A stretch of 64,000 bases of DNA. Source: Verrucomicrobia bacterium 12-59-8. GTDB lineage: Bacteria; Verrucomicrobiota; Verrucomicrobiae; Verrucomicrobiales; Verrucomicrobiaceae. Location of the stretch: positions 1 to 64,000 of the forward strand of contig NCCR01000012.1 in the NCBI GenBank assembly GCA_002279765.1. The letters run 5' to 3'. Below the pieces are notes generated by a model. That model saw only the letters and a list, made by a program, of their open reading frames with translations. It was not told the DNA's origin and did not search any database. Positions 1 through 8,113 of this stretch are shown here, in pieces. Position 1 is the stretch's first letter, and the number at the start of each line of letters is the position of its first letter. The position numbers and the translations under genes were made by a program.

Positions 1-2
1 AC

Positions 3-2213
3 GAGATCGCCAGCAGCCATCCCGGTCCGGTCAATTCCGAAGATCCCGGCTTCGCGGGTCGTAACGATGCGCAGTTGGCGCTTGCCCTTGACCGCGCCAG
101 AAGCGCACAGACCTATGGCGATTATTTCTTCGCCTTGCGGGAATATGCCGCCTCTTTCGATGATGGCCATCTGAGCTTCGGCGCGCGGGGTGCCACGCCG
201 AATGATCATCACTGGCCGGGTTTTCTCACTGCCAATGACGGTTCCGGCGATATCCGCGTGGTTTCACGCGCGGATTGGTCGCCTGTGCCGCTGAATGCCA
301 AGCTTGATGGATGTGACGGCAAATCTGCAGCCACGATTGCGGAAGAGACGCTCGGCAAGATGTGGGGGCGCTGGAACCTTGAAGCGCAGCGCCGCCGGTT
401 CGGCATATTCCTGTTCGCCAGCGAGGAAAGCCGCTACATTCCGCGCCCGTTCGAATGCAGCTTCCGGATCGGGGACGCCGAGCAATCCTTTACGCTCGAC
501 TGGCGGCCCCTGCCGCTCGACGAACTGGGCGAACGCCTGAAGGCCGGGTTTCCTGCAACGACACCGCGGTTCGAAGATCGCACCCTTGCGGATGGTACGC
601 GCTGGTTTTCCATCCCGTCCTTCAACAGCGATCCGCAATCGGATGCCGGACAGGCCCTCTCCCGGATGATCGCCACTATCAAGGCCGAACGGACGGCACT
701 GGCCAAGGCCCCAGCAATCGTCTTCGACCTGCGCGGGAATGGCGGCGGCTCGTCCGACTGGTCCGTCCAGATTGCCAGTGCCTTGTGGGGCGAAGCAGTG
801 TTCGCCTCTCTTCCTGACGAAGAGATCGAGGTCGACTGGCGCGTTTCGGCAGGCAATCTCGCATACATCCAGCGCGGCTACGACGAGCGGCGCGAAGGCC
901 TGTCGCCAGCCAGCGATCATTGGTACCGAACCGTGATCAGCGGAATGACCGAAGCATTGGCGCGAGGGGACACGCTTTGGCGCCACACGGACGAGGCCGG
1001 AGAAGACACCGCGCCGGATGCAGACAATTCCTCCTCACCCCGGATGCTGCCCCCGCTGAAGGGCCGCGTCTATTTCATCACCGATGGCTCTTGCGGCTCG
1101 GCCTGCCTCGACGCAGTCGATCTGTGGCGAAAGCTTGGCATGACTCATCTGGGTCAGACTACCAGTGCGGATACCCTCTATATGGAGGTCCGGCGGTTCA
1201 CCCTACCCAGCGGCATCACCAGCCTCACCTTTCCGATGAAGGTCTATCGTGGACGCCCGCGCGGTTCCAACGAACCTGTCGTGCCGCAGCATCTCTTTGT
1301 CGGCGACATCGGCGATACTCCGGCGCTGGAGGCCTGGTTCGCCGGACTGCCGGGCGCGAATTTTCATTTCCAACCACACGCCTCTCTCTCGCCCGCGCCC
1401 GCCGTCTGGCACATGCTGGAGCTGCCCTATGGCGGCGCAGCGAATCACCTGCGCATTGGCCAGACACACTGGCTGTTAGACACCGGCAATGAAACCAGTT
1501 TCCGCCGCGTGCTCCGCCCGTATCTTCATGCCAGCGGTGTCAATGCCGTCGCCGGTGTGTTTCTGAGCCACAACGACGCCGACCACATCGGTGCCCTCGC
1601 ACAAGTCATCGCGACGTTTGACCCGCCGCAGCTGTTTTGCAGCACGCAGGAGCCAGGGAGACGTGATCGCTCGAACTCCCCGCTGCAACAACTGCTCAAC
1701 CAGCCGCATCCACCCTTGCTGCGTAAACTGCGCGTCGATGAACGAGTCCCCCTGTCAGACGCCCCAAGATTCAAGGTCGAAGCCCAGGTGCTCTACCCGA
1801 CGCTGCTGTCGCAAAGTGACCGCGGAGATGACCGGTCAATGGTGCTGATGGTGCATCTCGGGCGCTGGCGCGTATTGTGGCTGAGCGACACCGGATGGCA
1901 CGCCGAGAAAATTCTCTGCTCGAGCTCCGTTGATCTGCGCTGTGACGTACTGATTCGCAGCCAGCATGAGGTAGATATCTCCACCAGCGCGGAATTCCTG
2001 CTCAGGACCCGCCCGCAGGTCATTCTCTGCGGGAGTGACGCCCGCGCCACCGAGACAGAGCTGCCCGTTTCGCTCGTTCAACACGCCAAGGGACAGAACA
2101 CTCCGCTGATAGATGCCTGGGGCGCCGGCAGCATTGACCTGCAGTTTCAACAGGATGAGCTTCACATCGTCACGCAACGCAGCGGGCAACGGTTGGTGCT
2201 GAAACCGCGCTAG
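3..2213 (+). CDS. Chimeric ORF: S41 peptidase N-part fused to ComEC C-terminal MBL domain (5' partial)
   Basis: The reading frame is open to the first base of the window, so the true start lies upstream; the first internal start codon is a TTG at 75. Up to about nt 1350 it reads as an S41-family peptidase (LRGNGGGSSDW and TDGSCGSACLDAVDLW blocks, with the serine in GSCGSAC). From about nt 1380 it reads as the C-terminal metallo-beta-lactamase domain of the DNA-uptake channel ComEC, with the metal-binding HNDADH motif near nt 1570 and an LWLSDTG block near 1875. The OB-fold and membrane channel domains expected before this ComEC domain are missing. The two halves belong to unrelated families, and no known fusion of them comes to mind. 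A misassembled junction is the simplest reading; gene fusion after transfer is the alternative. Confidence 0.75.
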   Translation, partial: EIASSHPGPVNSEDPGFAGRNDAQLALALDRARSAQTYGDYFFALREYAASFDDGHLSFGARGATPNDHHWPGFLTANDGSGDIRVVSRADWSPVPLNAKLDGCDGKSAATIAEETLGKMWGRWNLEAQRRRFGIFLFASEESRYIPRPFECSFRIGDAEQSFTLDWRPLPLDELGERLKAGFPATTPRFEDRTLADGTRWFSIPSFNSDPQSDAGQALSRMIATIKAERTALAKAPAIVFDLRGNGGGSSDWSVQIASALWGEAVFASLPDEEIEVDWRVSAGNLAYIQRGYDERREGLSPASDHWYRTVISGMTEALARGDTLWRHTDEAGEDTAPDADNSSSPRMLPPLKGRVYFITDGSCGSACLDAVDLWRKLGMTHLGQTTSADTLYMEVRRFTLPSGITSLTFPMKVYRGRPRGSNEPVVPQHLFVGDIGDTPALEAWFAGLPGANFHFQPHASLSPAPAVWHMLELPYGGAANHLRIGQTHWLLDTGNETSFRRVLRPYLHASGVNAVAGVFLSHNDADHIGALAQVIATFDPPQLFCSTQEPGRRDRSNSPLQQLLNQPHPPLLRKLRVDERVPLSDAPRFKVEAQVLYPTLLSQSDRGDDRSMVLMVHLGRWRVLWLSDTGWHAEKILCSSSVDLRCDVLIRSQHEVDISTSAEFLLRTRPQVILCGSDARATETELPVSLVQHAKGQNTPLIDAWGAGSIDLQFQQDELHIVTQRSGQRLVLKPR

Positions 2214-2238
2214 CATCAGCCATCAGCATTCCCCGAAG

Positions 2239-3444
2239 TTACGGACCTGCATCCGGCCTGGCTCCCAGTCTGGCAATGATGTCGCCCATTTTGTTGTTTC
2301 GGATGACCTCGAGTTTCACCTCGCTGCCGGGCGGCTGGGTGCGGATGATCTGTAGCAGATCTGCCGGGGAGCGGAAGGCCATGCCTTGAAACTTGGTGAC
2401 CACGTCCCCCTGGCGCAGCCCGGCTTCAGCCGCAGGCGATTTGTTCCCAATGTCCGTCACCAGCGCGCCCCGGCGTGAGGTGCCCCAGACGGGATCTATC
2501 TCAACCGGTTCACTGCTGACTTCGAGCCCGAGGTAGCCCTTGCCGATGGCACTGGTGACACCCGCCGTTTGCTTCGCACTTTCCTTGAGCCTGGCTTGAA
2601 TATCGTCCACCACCATTTTGGCTTCATTGGACGGAACAGCCAGCCCCACCCCCTGCCAGCTGGTGGTGCTAGAGTCACCACGGTAGATGGCGACGTTGAT
2701 GCCGATGATCTCCCCGCGAATGTTCACCAGCGGCCCGCCAGAGTTACCCGGATTGATCACCGTGTCCGTCTGTAGGTAGTCAAACTTGCTGTCGCTGAGA
2801 TGACGGTCGCGCGCACTGATGATGCCCTGGGTCACCGTGCCGCTGAGCCCGAAAGGATTGCCCACCGCGAGCACGATCTGCCCCACCCGGACGTCATCGG
2901 AGTTGGCAAAGCTCAGCGAGGGAAAGTCGACACGCGGGCTGTCGATTTTAAGCAGGGCGATGTCTCGCTCTTTGTTGAACCCCAAAATGAGCGCCGGATG
3001 TTTTTTATTGTCGTTTGTGGCGATTTCGATGCCCGCCAACAAGCCTTCGATGACGTGATAGTTCGTGACCACATGCCCCTCCTTGCTGACGATCACACCG
3101 GAGCCGAGGCTGGGCACGATCTGATCGCGCTGGCCGACGAAGCCATAAAAGGGATGCCAGCTCCTCTGCCCTGGGCGCACAGTCTTGGTCGTGACACTGA
3201 CCACCGAAGGCAGCACGGCGGCGGAAATCCTGGCAAATTCGTCATTCAACCGGCTTAGCAGGGGCAGTTCATCCGGCGAGATTTTCGGCTTTTGCGGAGT
3301 CGTGAGCGCCGCAGGTCCGGGTTTTTCGCTCTGCAGCAGGTTGAGCACGCCATAGCCCTCCCGCCCATGACGCCACCATGCGAACAGCAGCGCGGCCAGG
3401 ACGAACACGGATAGGGCAAACAACAGACGACGGAGGTTTTCCAT
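2239..3444 (-). CDS. HtrA/DegP-type periplasmic serine protease with PDZ domain
   Basis: This is a trypsin-like S1C protease for envelope protein quality control. I chose the ATG at 3444, which gives 401 residues beginning MENLRRLLF followed by one N-terminal membrane segment (about residues 5-24); an upstream in-frame start at 3477 adds residues with no signal character. The catalytic triad is visible: His130 in VVTNYHVIEG, Asp161 in ERDIALLKID and Ser235 in NPGNSGGPLV. One PDZ domain follows (about 290-390), with the GLRQGDVVTKFQG block. A single PDZ and the anchor make it DegS-like in layout, but the family is too broad for a gene symbol. It lies leftward, 82 nt from the response regulator gene on the same strand. 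Confidence 0.93.
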   Translation of the reverse strand: MENLRRLLFALSVFVLAALLFAWWRHGREGYGVLNLLQSEKPGPAALTTPQKPKISPDELPLLSRLNDEFARISAAVLPSVVSVTTKTVRPGQRSWHPFYGFVGQRDQIVPSLGSGVIVSKEGHVVTNYHVIEGLLAGIEIATNDNKKHPALILGFNKERDIALLKIDSPRVDFPSLSFANSDDVRVGQIVLAVGNPFGLSGTVTQGIISARDRHLSDSKFDYLQTDTVINPGNSGGPLVNIRGEIIGINVAIYRGDSSTTSWQGVGLAVPSNEAKMVVDDIQARLKESAKQTAGVTSAIGKGYLGLEVSSEPVEIDPVWGTSRRGALVTDIGNKSPAAEAGLRQGDVVTKFQGMAFRSPADLLQIIRTQPPGSEVKLEVIRNNKMGDIIARLGARPDAGP

Positions 3445-3526
3445 GCAGACCAATGCGCCAGCGGCTGCCAACTTCAATGTTCAAAGTTGCGGGTGCAGAG
3501 ACCACGCCCTCTGTCCACTGCTGCCA

Positions 3527-3949
3527 TCATGCCGCACGCTTCGGACACAGAATGACGAGCTTTTGGCGTGAGATCGGCGGGAGCTCGGCAGGCTCGTTGA
3601 GCGCGCGATTCACCGCATTTTTAATCTCTTCTGGTTCGAATGGTTTGGTCACGTAATCGCACACGCCACGCCGGACCGCTGTCACGATGTCACGGGTCTC
3701 CGAGCAGGCGGAAACCATCACAAAGCGAGTCGCTGGCGAAGCCTCGCGCGCTTCGCGAATCATGTCGAGGCCATCAACGTCACCGAGCCGGCGGTCCACC
3801 AGCGCCACATCCGGCGTCATCTCGCGAATCGCCTCCAGGCCGGCACGACCATTGTCGAATGCCATCACGTCATGCCCTTCTAACTGACAAAGGGAGGAGA
3901 GCAGCTTCAGCACTGGCGGATGATCCTCGATAACGATAATATTTGCCAT
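3527..3949 (-). CDS. Single-domain response regulator (CheY-like receiver)
   Basis: A 140-residue receiver domain with no output domain. The acidic pocket is Glu8-Asp9, the phospho-acceptor is Asp52 in ALVDRRLGD, the switch Ser80 is in MVSAC and the conserved Lys102 is in VTKPFEP. I chose the ATG at 3949 because the product then starts directly with the first beta strand (MANIIVIEDH); the longer ORF adds 15 unlikely residues. No histidine kinase lies nearby, so its partner must be encoded elsewhere. It is divergent from ispG, and the 127 nt between them should hold both promoters. The C-terminal extension of about 20 residues is not recognisable. Confidence 0.9.
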   Translation of the reverse strand: MANIIVIEDHPPVLKLLSSLCQLEGHDVMAFDNGRAGLEAIREMTPDVALVDRRLGDVDGLDMIREAREASPATRFVMVSACSETRDIVTAVRRGVCDYVTKPFEPEEIKNAVNRALNEPAELPPISRQKLVILCPKRAA

Positions 3950-4076
3950 ATTGAATGAAATTGTAGCACCTCCCGAGTCATCGGCAAGAACCATGTAAGA
4001 AACTTGTCATGCCTTGCTTCCCTTTGCGGCTTCCCGTTTGCTTCGGGGCAGCAATCCGGCATTTTAGCCGCCCGCC

Positions 4077-5861
4077 ATGTCCTCCCCCCTGCTCCGTTAC
4101 TGCCCTGACCTCTACAACTACCAGCGCCGCGAAACACGCCCGGTCATGGTGGGAAACGTGCAGATCGGCGGCGGTGCGCCCGTGGTGGTGCAGAGCATGC
4201 TCACCAGTGACACCCGTGACGCCGCGGCCTGCGTGAAGGAAGCCCTCGGGCTCGCTGAAGCAGGCTGCCAGATCGTCCGCGTCACCGCACAGACCCGCGT
4301 CATTGCCGAAAACCTGCAGCATATCCGTGATGGTATCCGTGCCGCAGGTTGCGATGTGCCCCTGGTGGCAGACATCCACTTCAAACCAGACGCGGCGATG
4401 GAAGCCGTGAAGTGGGTCGAGAAAGTCCGCGTGAATCCCGGCAACTACGCCGACAAGAAGAAGTTTGCCGTCAAGGAATACACCGATGACGAGTACGCCG
4501 CTGAAGTGGCCTACATGGAGGAGCAGTTCATACCGCTGGTGAAGGAGTGCCTCCGCCTGGGCCGCGCCATGCGCATTGGCACCAATCATGGCTCCTTGAG
4601 CGACCGCATCATGAACCGTCATGGCGATACGCCGCTCGGCATGGTCGAGAGCGCCCTCGAATTCGCCCGCATCGCCCGTGGGCAGGGCTACCACAACTTC
4701 CTCTTCTCGATGAAGGCCAGTAATCCCAAGGTCATGATCGAGGCCTATCGCCTGCTCGTCGCGCATCTCAATCAACTCGGCTCTGACTGGAACTATCCGA
4801 TCCACCTCGGCGTCACCGAAGCGGGCGATGGCGAAGACGGTCGCATTAAGAGTGCCATTGGCATCGGCTCCCTACTGGCGGACGGCATCGGCGACACAGT
4901 GCGTGTCTCGCTGACCGAAGACGCCATCTTCGAGATCCCCGTGGCGCAGCAACTCGTGAAGCCCTACAACGAGGGGCTGCCCGCGCAGTTTGAGCACATC
5001 GCCAACGCACCGCAGGTCAGCTACGATCCCTTCGACTATTTGCGCCGAGAGTCGCAGGTGCTCACGATCAACGGCGTCAAAGCCGGCGGTCATGAAACCG
5101 TGCCCGTCTTCACCACACGCAAGAAATGGGACGCCGTCGCCCACAAGATTGACAAGCTGGGCGACTACAAGCCCGAGGTTGTCATCGAAGACAGTGGCGT
5201 CATTGAGATCGACCCACGCGACGATGCCGCCATCGCCAGCCTCTATGACTGCGCCGATGCCAAGCTCGTCACCATCAAGGACGGACTCAAGCTGCCCGTC
5301 ATCGCCGCGTATCGCCTGCTCGCTGCCAAATTGCAGCCACGTCACGTGATCCTGCTCAAAGACATGCTGCAATCCACCGGCAGCGATGACTTCACCCAGA
5401 ACCTTCTCATCGCCGCCACAAACATCGGCTCACTGCTGTGTGATGGCATTGGCGACGCCGTAATCGTGAATGGCGAAGAAGCCCCCGGCCAAGCATTACG
5501 TATCAGCTACAACATCCTGCAGGCCGCCGGCGTACGCATTTTCAAGACCGACTACGTTGCCTGCCCGAGCTGCGGACGCACACTCTTCAACCTGCAGACC
5601 ACCACGCAGAAAATCCGCGCCGCCACGGGTCATCTCAAAGGCGTGCGCATCGCCGTCATGGGCTGCATCGTCAACGGTCCTGGCGAAATGGCCGACGCCG
5701 ACTTCGGCTACGTCGGTGGCGCACCCGAGAAGATCAATCTCTACGTCGGCAAGACCGCCGTGAAGTTCAACATCCCCGAAGGAGAAGCCGTCGAACGCCT
5801 CATCGACCTCATCAAGGAACACGACCGCTGGTTTGACGCGCCTGCGCCCGTCGCGGCATGA
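4077..5861 (+). CDS. ispG: 4-hydroxy-3-methylbut-2-enyl diphosphate synthase (long form)
   Basis: IspG (GcpE) converts MEcPP to HMBPP in the penultimate step of the non-mevalonate isoprenoid pathway, using a [4Fe-4S] cluster. The N-terminal TIM-barrel segment is plain (VMVGNVQIGGGAPVVVQSML, then the VADIHF block). Cluster ligands are Cys496 and Cys499 (ACPSCGR) and Cys530 with Glu537 (GCIVNGPGE). At 594 residues this is the long form, with an extra domain between barrel and cluster domains as in chlamydiae, Bacteroidetes and plants; E. coli IspG is near 370. The ATG at 4077 is the only sensible start. It is likely transcribed alone, since the downstream reading frame is decayed. Confidence 0.96.
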   Translation: MSSPLLRYCPDLYNYQRRETRPVMVGNVQIGGGAPVVVQSMLTSDTRDAAACVKEALGLAEAGCQIVRVTAQTRVIAENLQHIRDGIRAAGCDVPLVADIHFKPDAAMEAVKWVEKVRVNPGNYADKKKFAVKEYTDDEYAAEVAYMEEQFIPLVKECLRLGRAMRIGTNHGSLSDRIMNRHGDTPLGMVESALEFARIARGQGYHNFLFSMKASNPKVMIEAYRLLVAHLNQLGSDWNYPIHLGVTEAGDGEDGRIKSAIGIGSLLADGIGDTVRVSLTEDAIFEIPVAQQLVKPYNEGLPAQFEHIANAPQVSYDPFDYLRRESQVLTINGVKAGGHETVPVFTTRKKWDAVAHKIDKLGDYKPEVVIEDSGVIEIDPRDDAAIASLYDCADAKLVTIKDGLKLPVIAAYRLLAAKLQPRHVILLKDMLQSTGSDDFTQNLLIAATNIGSLLCDGIGDAVIVNGEEAPGQALRISYNILQAAGVRIFKTDYVACPSCGRTLFNLQTTTQKIRAATGHLKGVRIAVMGCIVNGPGEMADADFGYVGGAPEKINLYVGKTAVKFNIPEGEAVERLIDLIKEHDRWFDAPAPVAA

Positions 5862-5883
5862 TTTCGTTTCACGTCATATCGCT

Positions 5884-6290
5884 ATGATCGAGTATCGTGT
5901 GACAAAATTCGACCCCGCTCATCGTGATGCGAGAGGCTTTTTTTCGGAGGTAGGGCAGAGTCTTTCCGCAGGAATTCTAACATTAGAAGAATACGAACGT
6001 GTTGAATCAAACTACGCGACTACCGCATTGGAGTATTTGCATGAAGCCGGCATCCAATGGCTGGAAATCAATGGACTTGAATACAATCGAGGGTTCACTT
6101 TGAAACTCTCAGAAGGCCAAAGGTTGCCCAGTGAACAATGCGGAGTCTGCCTTCGTGCATCTCGGATATGACTACTACATGTACATTGGCATCCCATCCC
6201 CGTGCCCAGTTGCGGAACATGCTGCGCTTGGCAGAGGTTTGTTTCCGGAGACCTTTAATTCTCCCTACAAACCTGAAGAGTGGTTGCAGC
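5884..6290 (+). pseudogene. Decayed small conserved protein, frameshifted with internal deletion
   Basis: The first frame starts at 5884 (MIEYRVTKFDPAHRD) and stops near 6171. The family-like C-terminal segment (SAFVHLGYDYYMYIGIPS, ending near FNSPYKPEE) continues in another frame from about 6131, opened only by a GTG. From memory of this family of roughly 150-residue cytoplasmic proteins, a segment reading roughly VLREEFWCRLE normally sits between the two parts and is missing here, so the shift comes from a deletion near 6125-6135. The region is also more AT-rich than its neighbours. The second frame runs on antisense into the NUDIX gene, so the natural 3' end is unclear; the end given is approximate. 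Function of the family is unknown to me. Confidence 0.6.
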
Positions 6291-6822
6291 TAGGCACGCG
6301 CTGCCCGGTCCGCCACCGCCGTACGGCTTCCGCATTGGACCAAAACGCGAAGTCATCCAGCGGCACTTCATCCAGCGGGCAGATCATGAACTCTGACACT
6401 TCCGAAGCCTGCATCACCACGTTGCTGAAGTCCGGCACTCGGGCCATGTAGAAGAGATCTAGCGTGGGCCAGGCATAACCCTGAAACGGGTAGTGGTTGT
6501 TCAGCGCGAGGAAGTAGGTGTACGCAGTCGTCGGCAGGAGGATGCCCACCTCTTCGTGGACTTCGCGCGCCGCCGCCATCTCGCCGGTTTCTTCGGGTTC
6601 GATGACGCCACCGGGCAGCCCCAGCTTGCCAAAACCAGGCTCATGCGCACGACGGATCACGAGCACCCGGTCCTGCGCATCGAGCAGCACCGCCACCGCC
6701 GCTGGAATGGGCGTGATGAAATGGCGGAACCCGCAGGCCTCGCAGACAAACTCGCGGTCACTCTTTGTCATCCAGTCGTCCTGACCGCAGTTGCTGCAAA
6801 ATTTGAAAGGAGAATCAGCCAT
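6265..6822 (-). CDS. NUDIX hydrolase with N-terminal zinc ribbon
   Basis: A 185-residue pyrophosphohydrolase. The N-terminus carries a four-cysteine zinc ribbon (CSNCG near residue 9 and CEACG near residue 29), followed by the NUDIX box GGVIEPEETGEMAAAREVHE plus EVGI, which holds the metal-binding glutamates. The ribbon resembles NudC-type NADH pyrophosphatases, but the NudC signature downstream of the box is not evident, so the substrate is open. Its start overlaps the stop of the upstream membrane-protein gene by 8 nt, which indicates co-transcription. Its 3' end meets the decayed gene on the other strand. Confidence 0.9.
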   Translation of the reverse strand: MADSPFKFCSNCGQDDWMTKSDREFVCEACGFRHFITPIPAAVAVLLDAQDRVLVIRRAHEPGFGKLGLPGGVIEPEETGEMAAAREVHEEVGILLPTTAYTYFLALNNHYPFQGYAWPTLDLFYMARVPDFSNVVMQASEVSEFMICPLDEVPLDDFAFWSNAEAVRRWRTGQRVPSCNHSSGL

Positions 6823-7099
6823 GGCGCCTTCCCTGCCGCCGATAGGCGCGCCATGCCAGCAGAAACACCAGCACGCAGGCGGCTTTCATGACAAACAACC
6901 ACCAGGGCTCCCACCATGCGCCAGTTTGCACCTCGATAAGATCGGAAACACCAAAGCAAACGAAAGCCAGCGGCAGCAGCCAGCGCCAGGGGCGCGGCAT
7001 GCGCAGCTGCACGGCCAGCACGAGCGCGATAATAAGCCACAGCCCTGCCTCGGCGTAGTTGAACACGGCATGCAGTGAAAGCGGGGCATCCTCATTCAT
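6815..7099 (-). CDS. Small integral membrane protein, unknown function
   Basis: A 94-residue protein starting MNEDAPLSLH, chosen because the longer ORF start at 7183 would add a basic stretch with no membrane character. It has about three hydrophobic helices (GLWLIIALVLAV, WLLPLAFVCFGVSDLIEV, LFVMKAACVLVFLLAW) and a basic C-terminus (RAYRRQGRRHG), which should be cytoplasmic. The layout fits a small conserved membrane protein seen in several phyla, but I cannot name the family. It overlaps the NUDIX gene by 8 nt and is its probable operon leader. About 115 nt separate it from the divergent FHA-cyclase gene. Confidence 0.7.
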   Translation of the reverse strand: MNEDAPLSLHAVFNYAEAGLWLIIALVLAVQLRMPRPWRWLLPLAFVCFGVSDLIEVQTGAWWEPWWLFVMKAACVLVFLLAWRAYRRQGRRHG

Positions 7100-7213
7100 G
7101 TGTAAGTGTTTGCCGCCATGCGCTCCCTGGCAAGAGCCAGCCAAACGATAAATCTTTACAACGCATCTTGGCTTCGATGACATCCTTTGTCACAATGCAC
7201 GTTAATTCTAGGC

Positions 7214-8083
7214 ATGAGTTCCAACCTTCTCCAGTCCTGGCTGCTTCTTCCCAACGGGGAGCGCCATGATTTAAACGGCACCTCCAGCATAGGCCGCGCG
7301 CCTGACAACACGCTGCAGCTGACGGACAGTGAAGTCTCCCGCCGCCACGCCATCATTCAGGCGCAGGGCGAGCGCGAGTTCTGGCTGGTCGATCTCGGCA
7401 GTGCAAACGGCTCGTATGTGAACGGCCGCCGCATTTCACAGTCGGTACGCCTGCACAACGGCGACATCATCCGCATCGCCAGCAACGAACTGGAATTTTC
7501 CACGGAGATTCTCAGTGCCATGCATCCGGCGAGTCAGCAGGTCATGGCTTCGACCATGATCCACATCCGTCAGGCGCATTGCTGGCTCATGGTGGCGGAC
7601 ATCATCGGCTCCACCCACCTCTCACAAACACTGCCAGGGGCGCAATTCCCTCGCATGACCGGCAGCTGGTTCAAGAACTGTCGCCAGATCATCGACGAAT
7701 GCGGCGGCCACATGTCGAAGTACCTCGGCGATGGTTTCTTCTGCTACTGGGACGACAATGAGGACAGTGCCATCCAGGTACGCCAGGCCGTGGCCAAGCT
7801 GTATGAAGCACAGCTCGCGGCGAACCCGCCTTTCCGCCTCGTGCTGCATTTCGGGGCCGCCATGCTCGGCACCGTCCCAACAATGAACGAGCTCAATCTG
7901 CACGGCCCCGAGGTCAACTTCATCTTCCGCGTGGAAAAAGTGGCCGCCACCCAAAAGCAAAACATCCTGTTCACCGAAGCTGCCGTGAAACGCATGGTGG
8001 CCGAACAAGAAGTCCGGCTTGTCTGTGAATGCGGAGTGGAGGGTTTTTCGAAGACGTTTCCCTTTTACTCACCGAGCCATTGA
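7214..8083 (+). CDS. FHA domain fused to class III nucleotide cyclase
   Basis: A 289-residue cytoplasmic signalling protein. Residues about 5-100 form an FHA phosphothreonine-binding domain with GRAPDN (Gly27-Arg28), SRRH (Ser42-His45) and NGSYVNG. Residues about 120-285 form a class III adenylate/guanylate cyclase domain with both metal aspartates (Asp129 in VADIIGST, Asp173 in LGDG) and the NxxxR transition-state pair (Asn235, Arg239), so it should be active. I chose the ATG at 7214 over 7187, as it begins just before the first FHA strand. The FHA domain suggests recruitment by a Ser/Thr kinase substrate; a kinase gene lies at 26583 in this window, but a link is only a guess. Base specificity (cAMP or cGMP) is not decided. 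Confidence 0.88.
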   Translation: MSSNLLQSWLLLPNGERHDLNGTSSIGRAPDNTLQLTDSEVSRRHAIIQAQGEREFWLVDLGSANGSYVNGRRISQSVRLHNGDIIRIASNELEFSTEILSAMHPASQQVMASTMIHIRQAHCWLMVADIIGSTHLSQTLPGAQFPRMTGSWFKNCRQIIDECGGHMSKYLGDGFFCYWDDNEDSAIQVRQAVAKLYEAQLAANPPFRLVLHFGAAMLGTVPTMNELNLHGPEVNFIFRVEKVAATQKQNILFTEAAVKRMVAEQEVRLVCECGVEGFSKTFPFYSPSH

Positions 8084-8093
8084 AGCGTGCTGC

Positions 8094-8113
8094 GCGCTGG
8101 ATCACTCCAGCGC
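8094..8113. terminator. Hairpin between convergent genes
   Basis: The arms GCGCTGGA (8094-8101) and TCCAGCGC (8106-8113) are perfect complements with a TCAC loop. The hairpin sits 10 nt past the cyclase stop and covers the stop of the convergent MFS gene. There is no T-run on either side, so it may be a bidirectional stop or an mRNA 3' stabiliser rather than a classical terminator. Confidence 0.4.

Noticed and set aside
3978..4805. 275-residue minus-strand ORF across ispG
   Set aside because: It is antisense to a well-conserved gene in high G+C DNA, has His/Gly/Val-rich composition and no domain.
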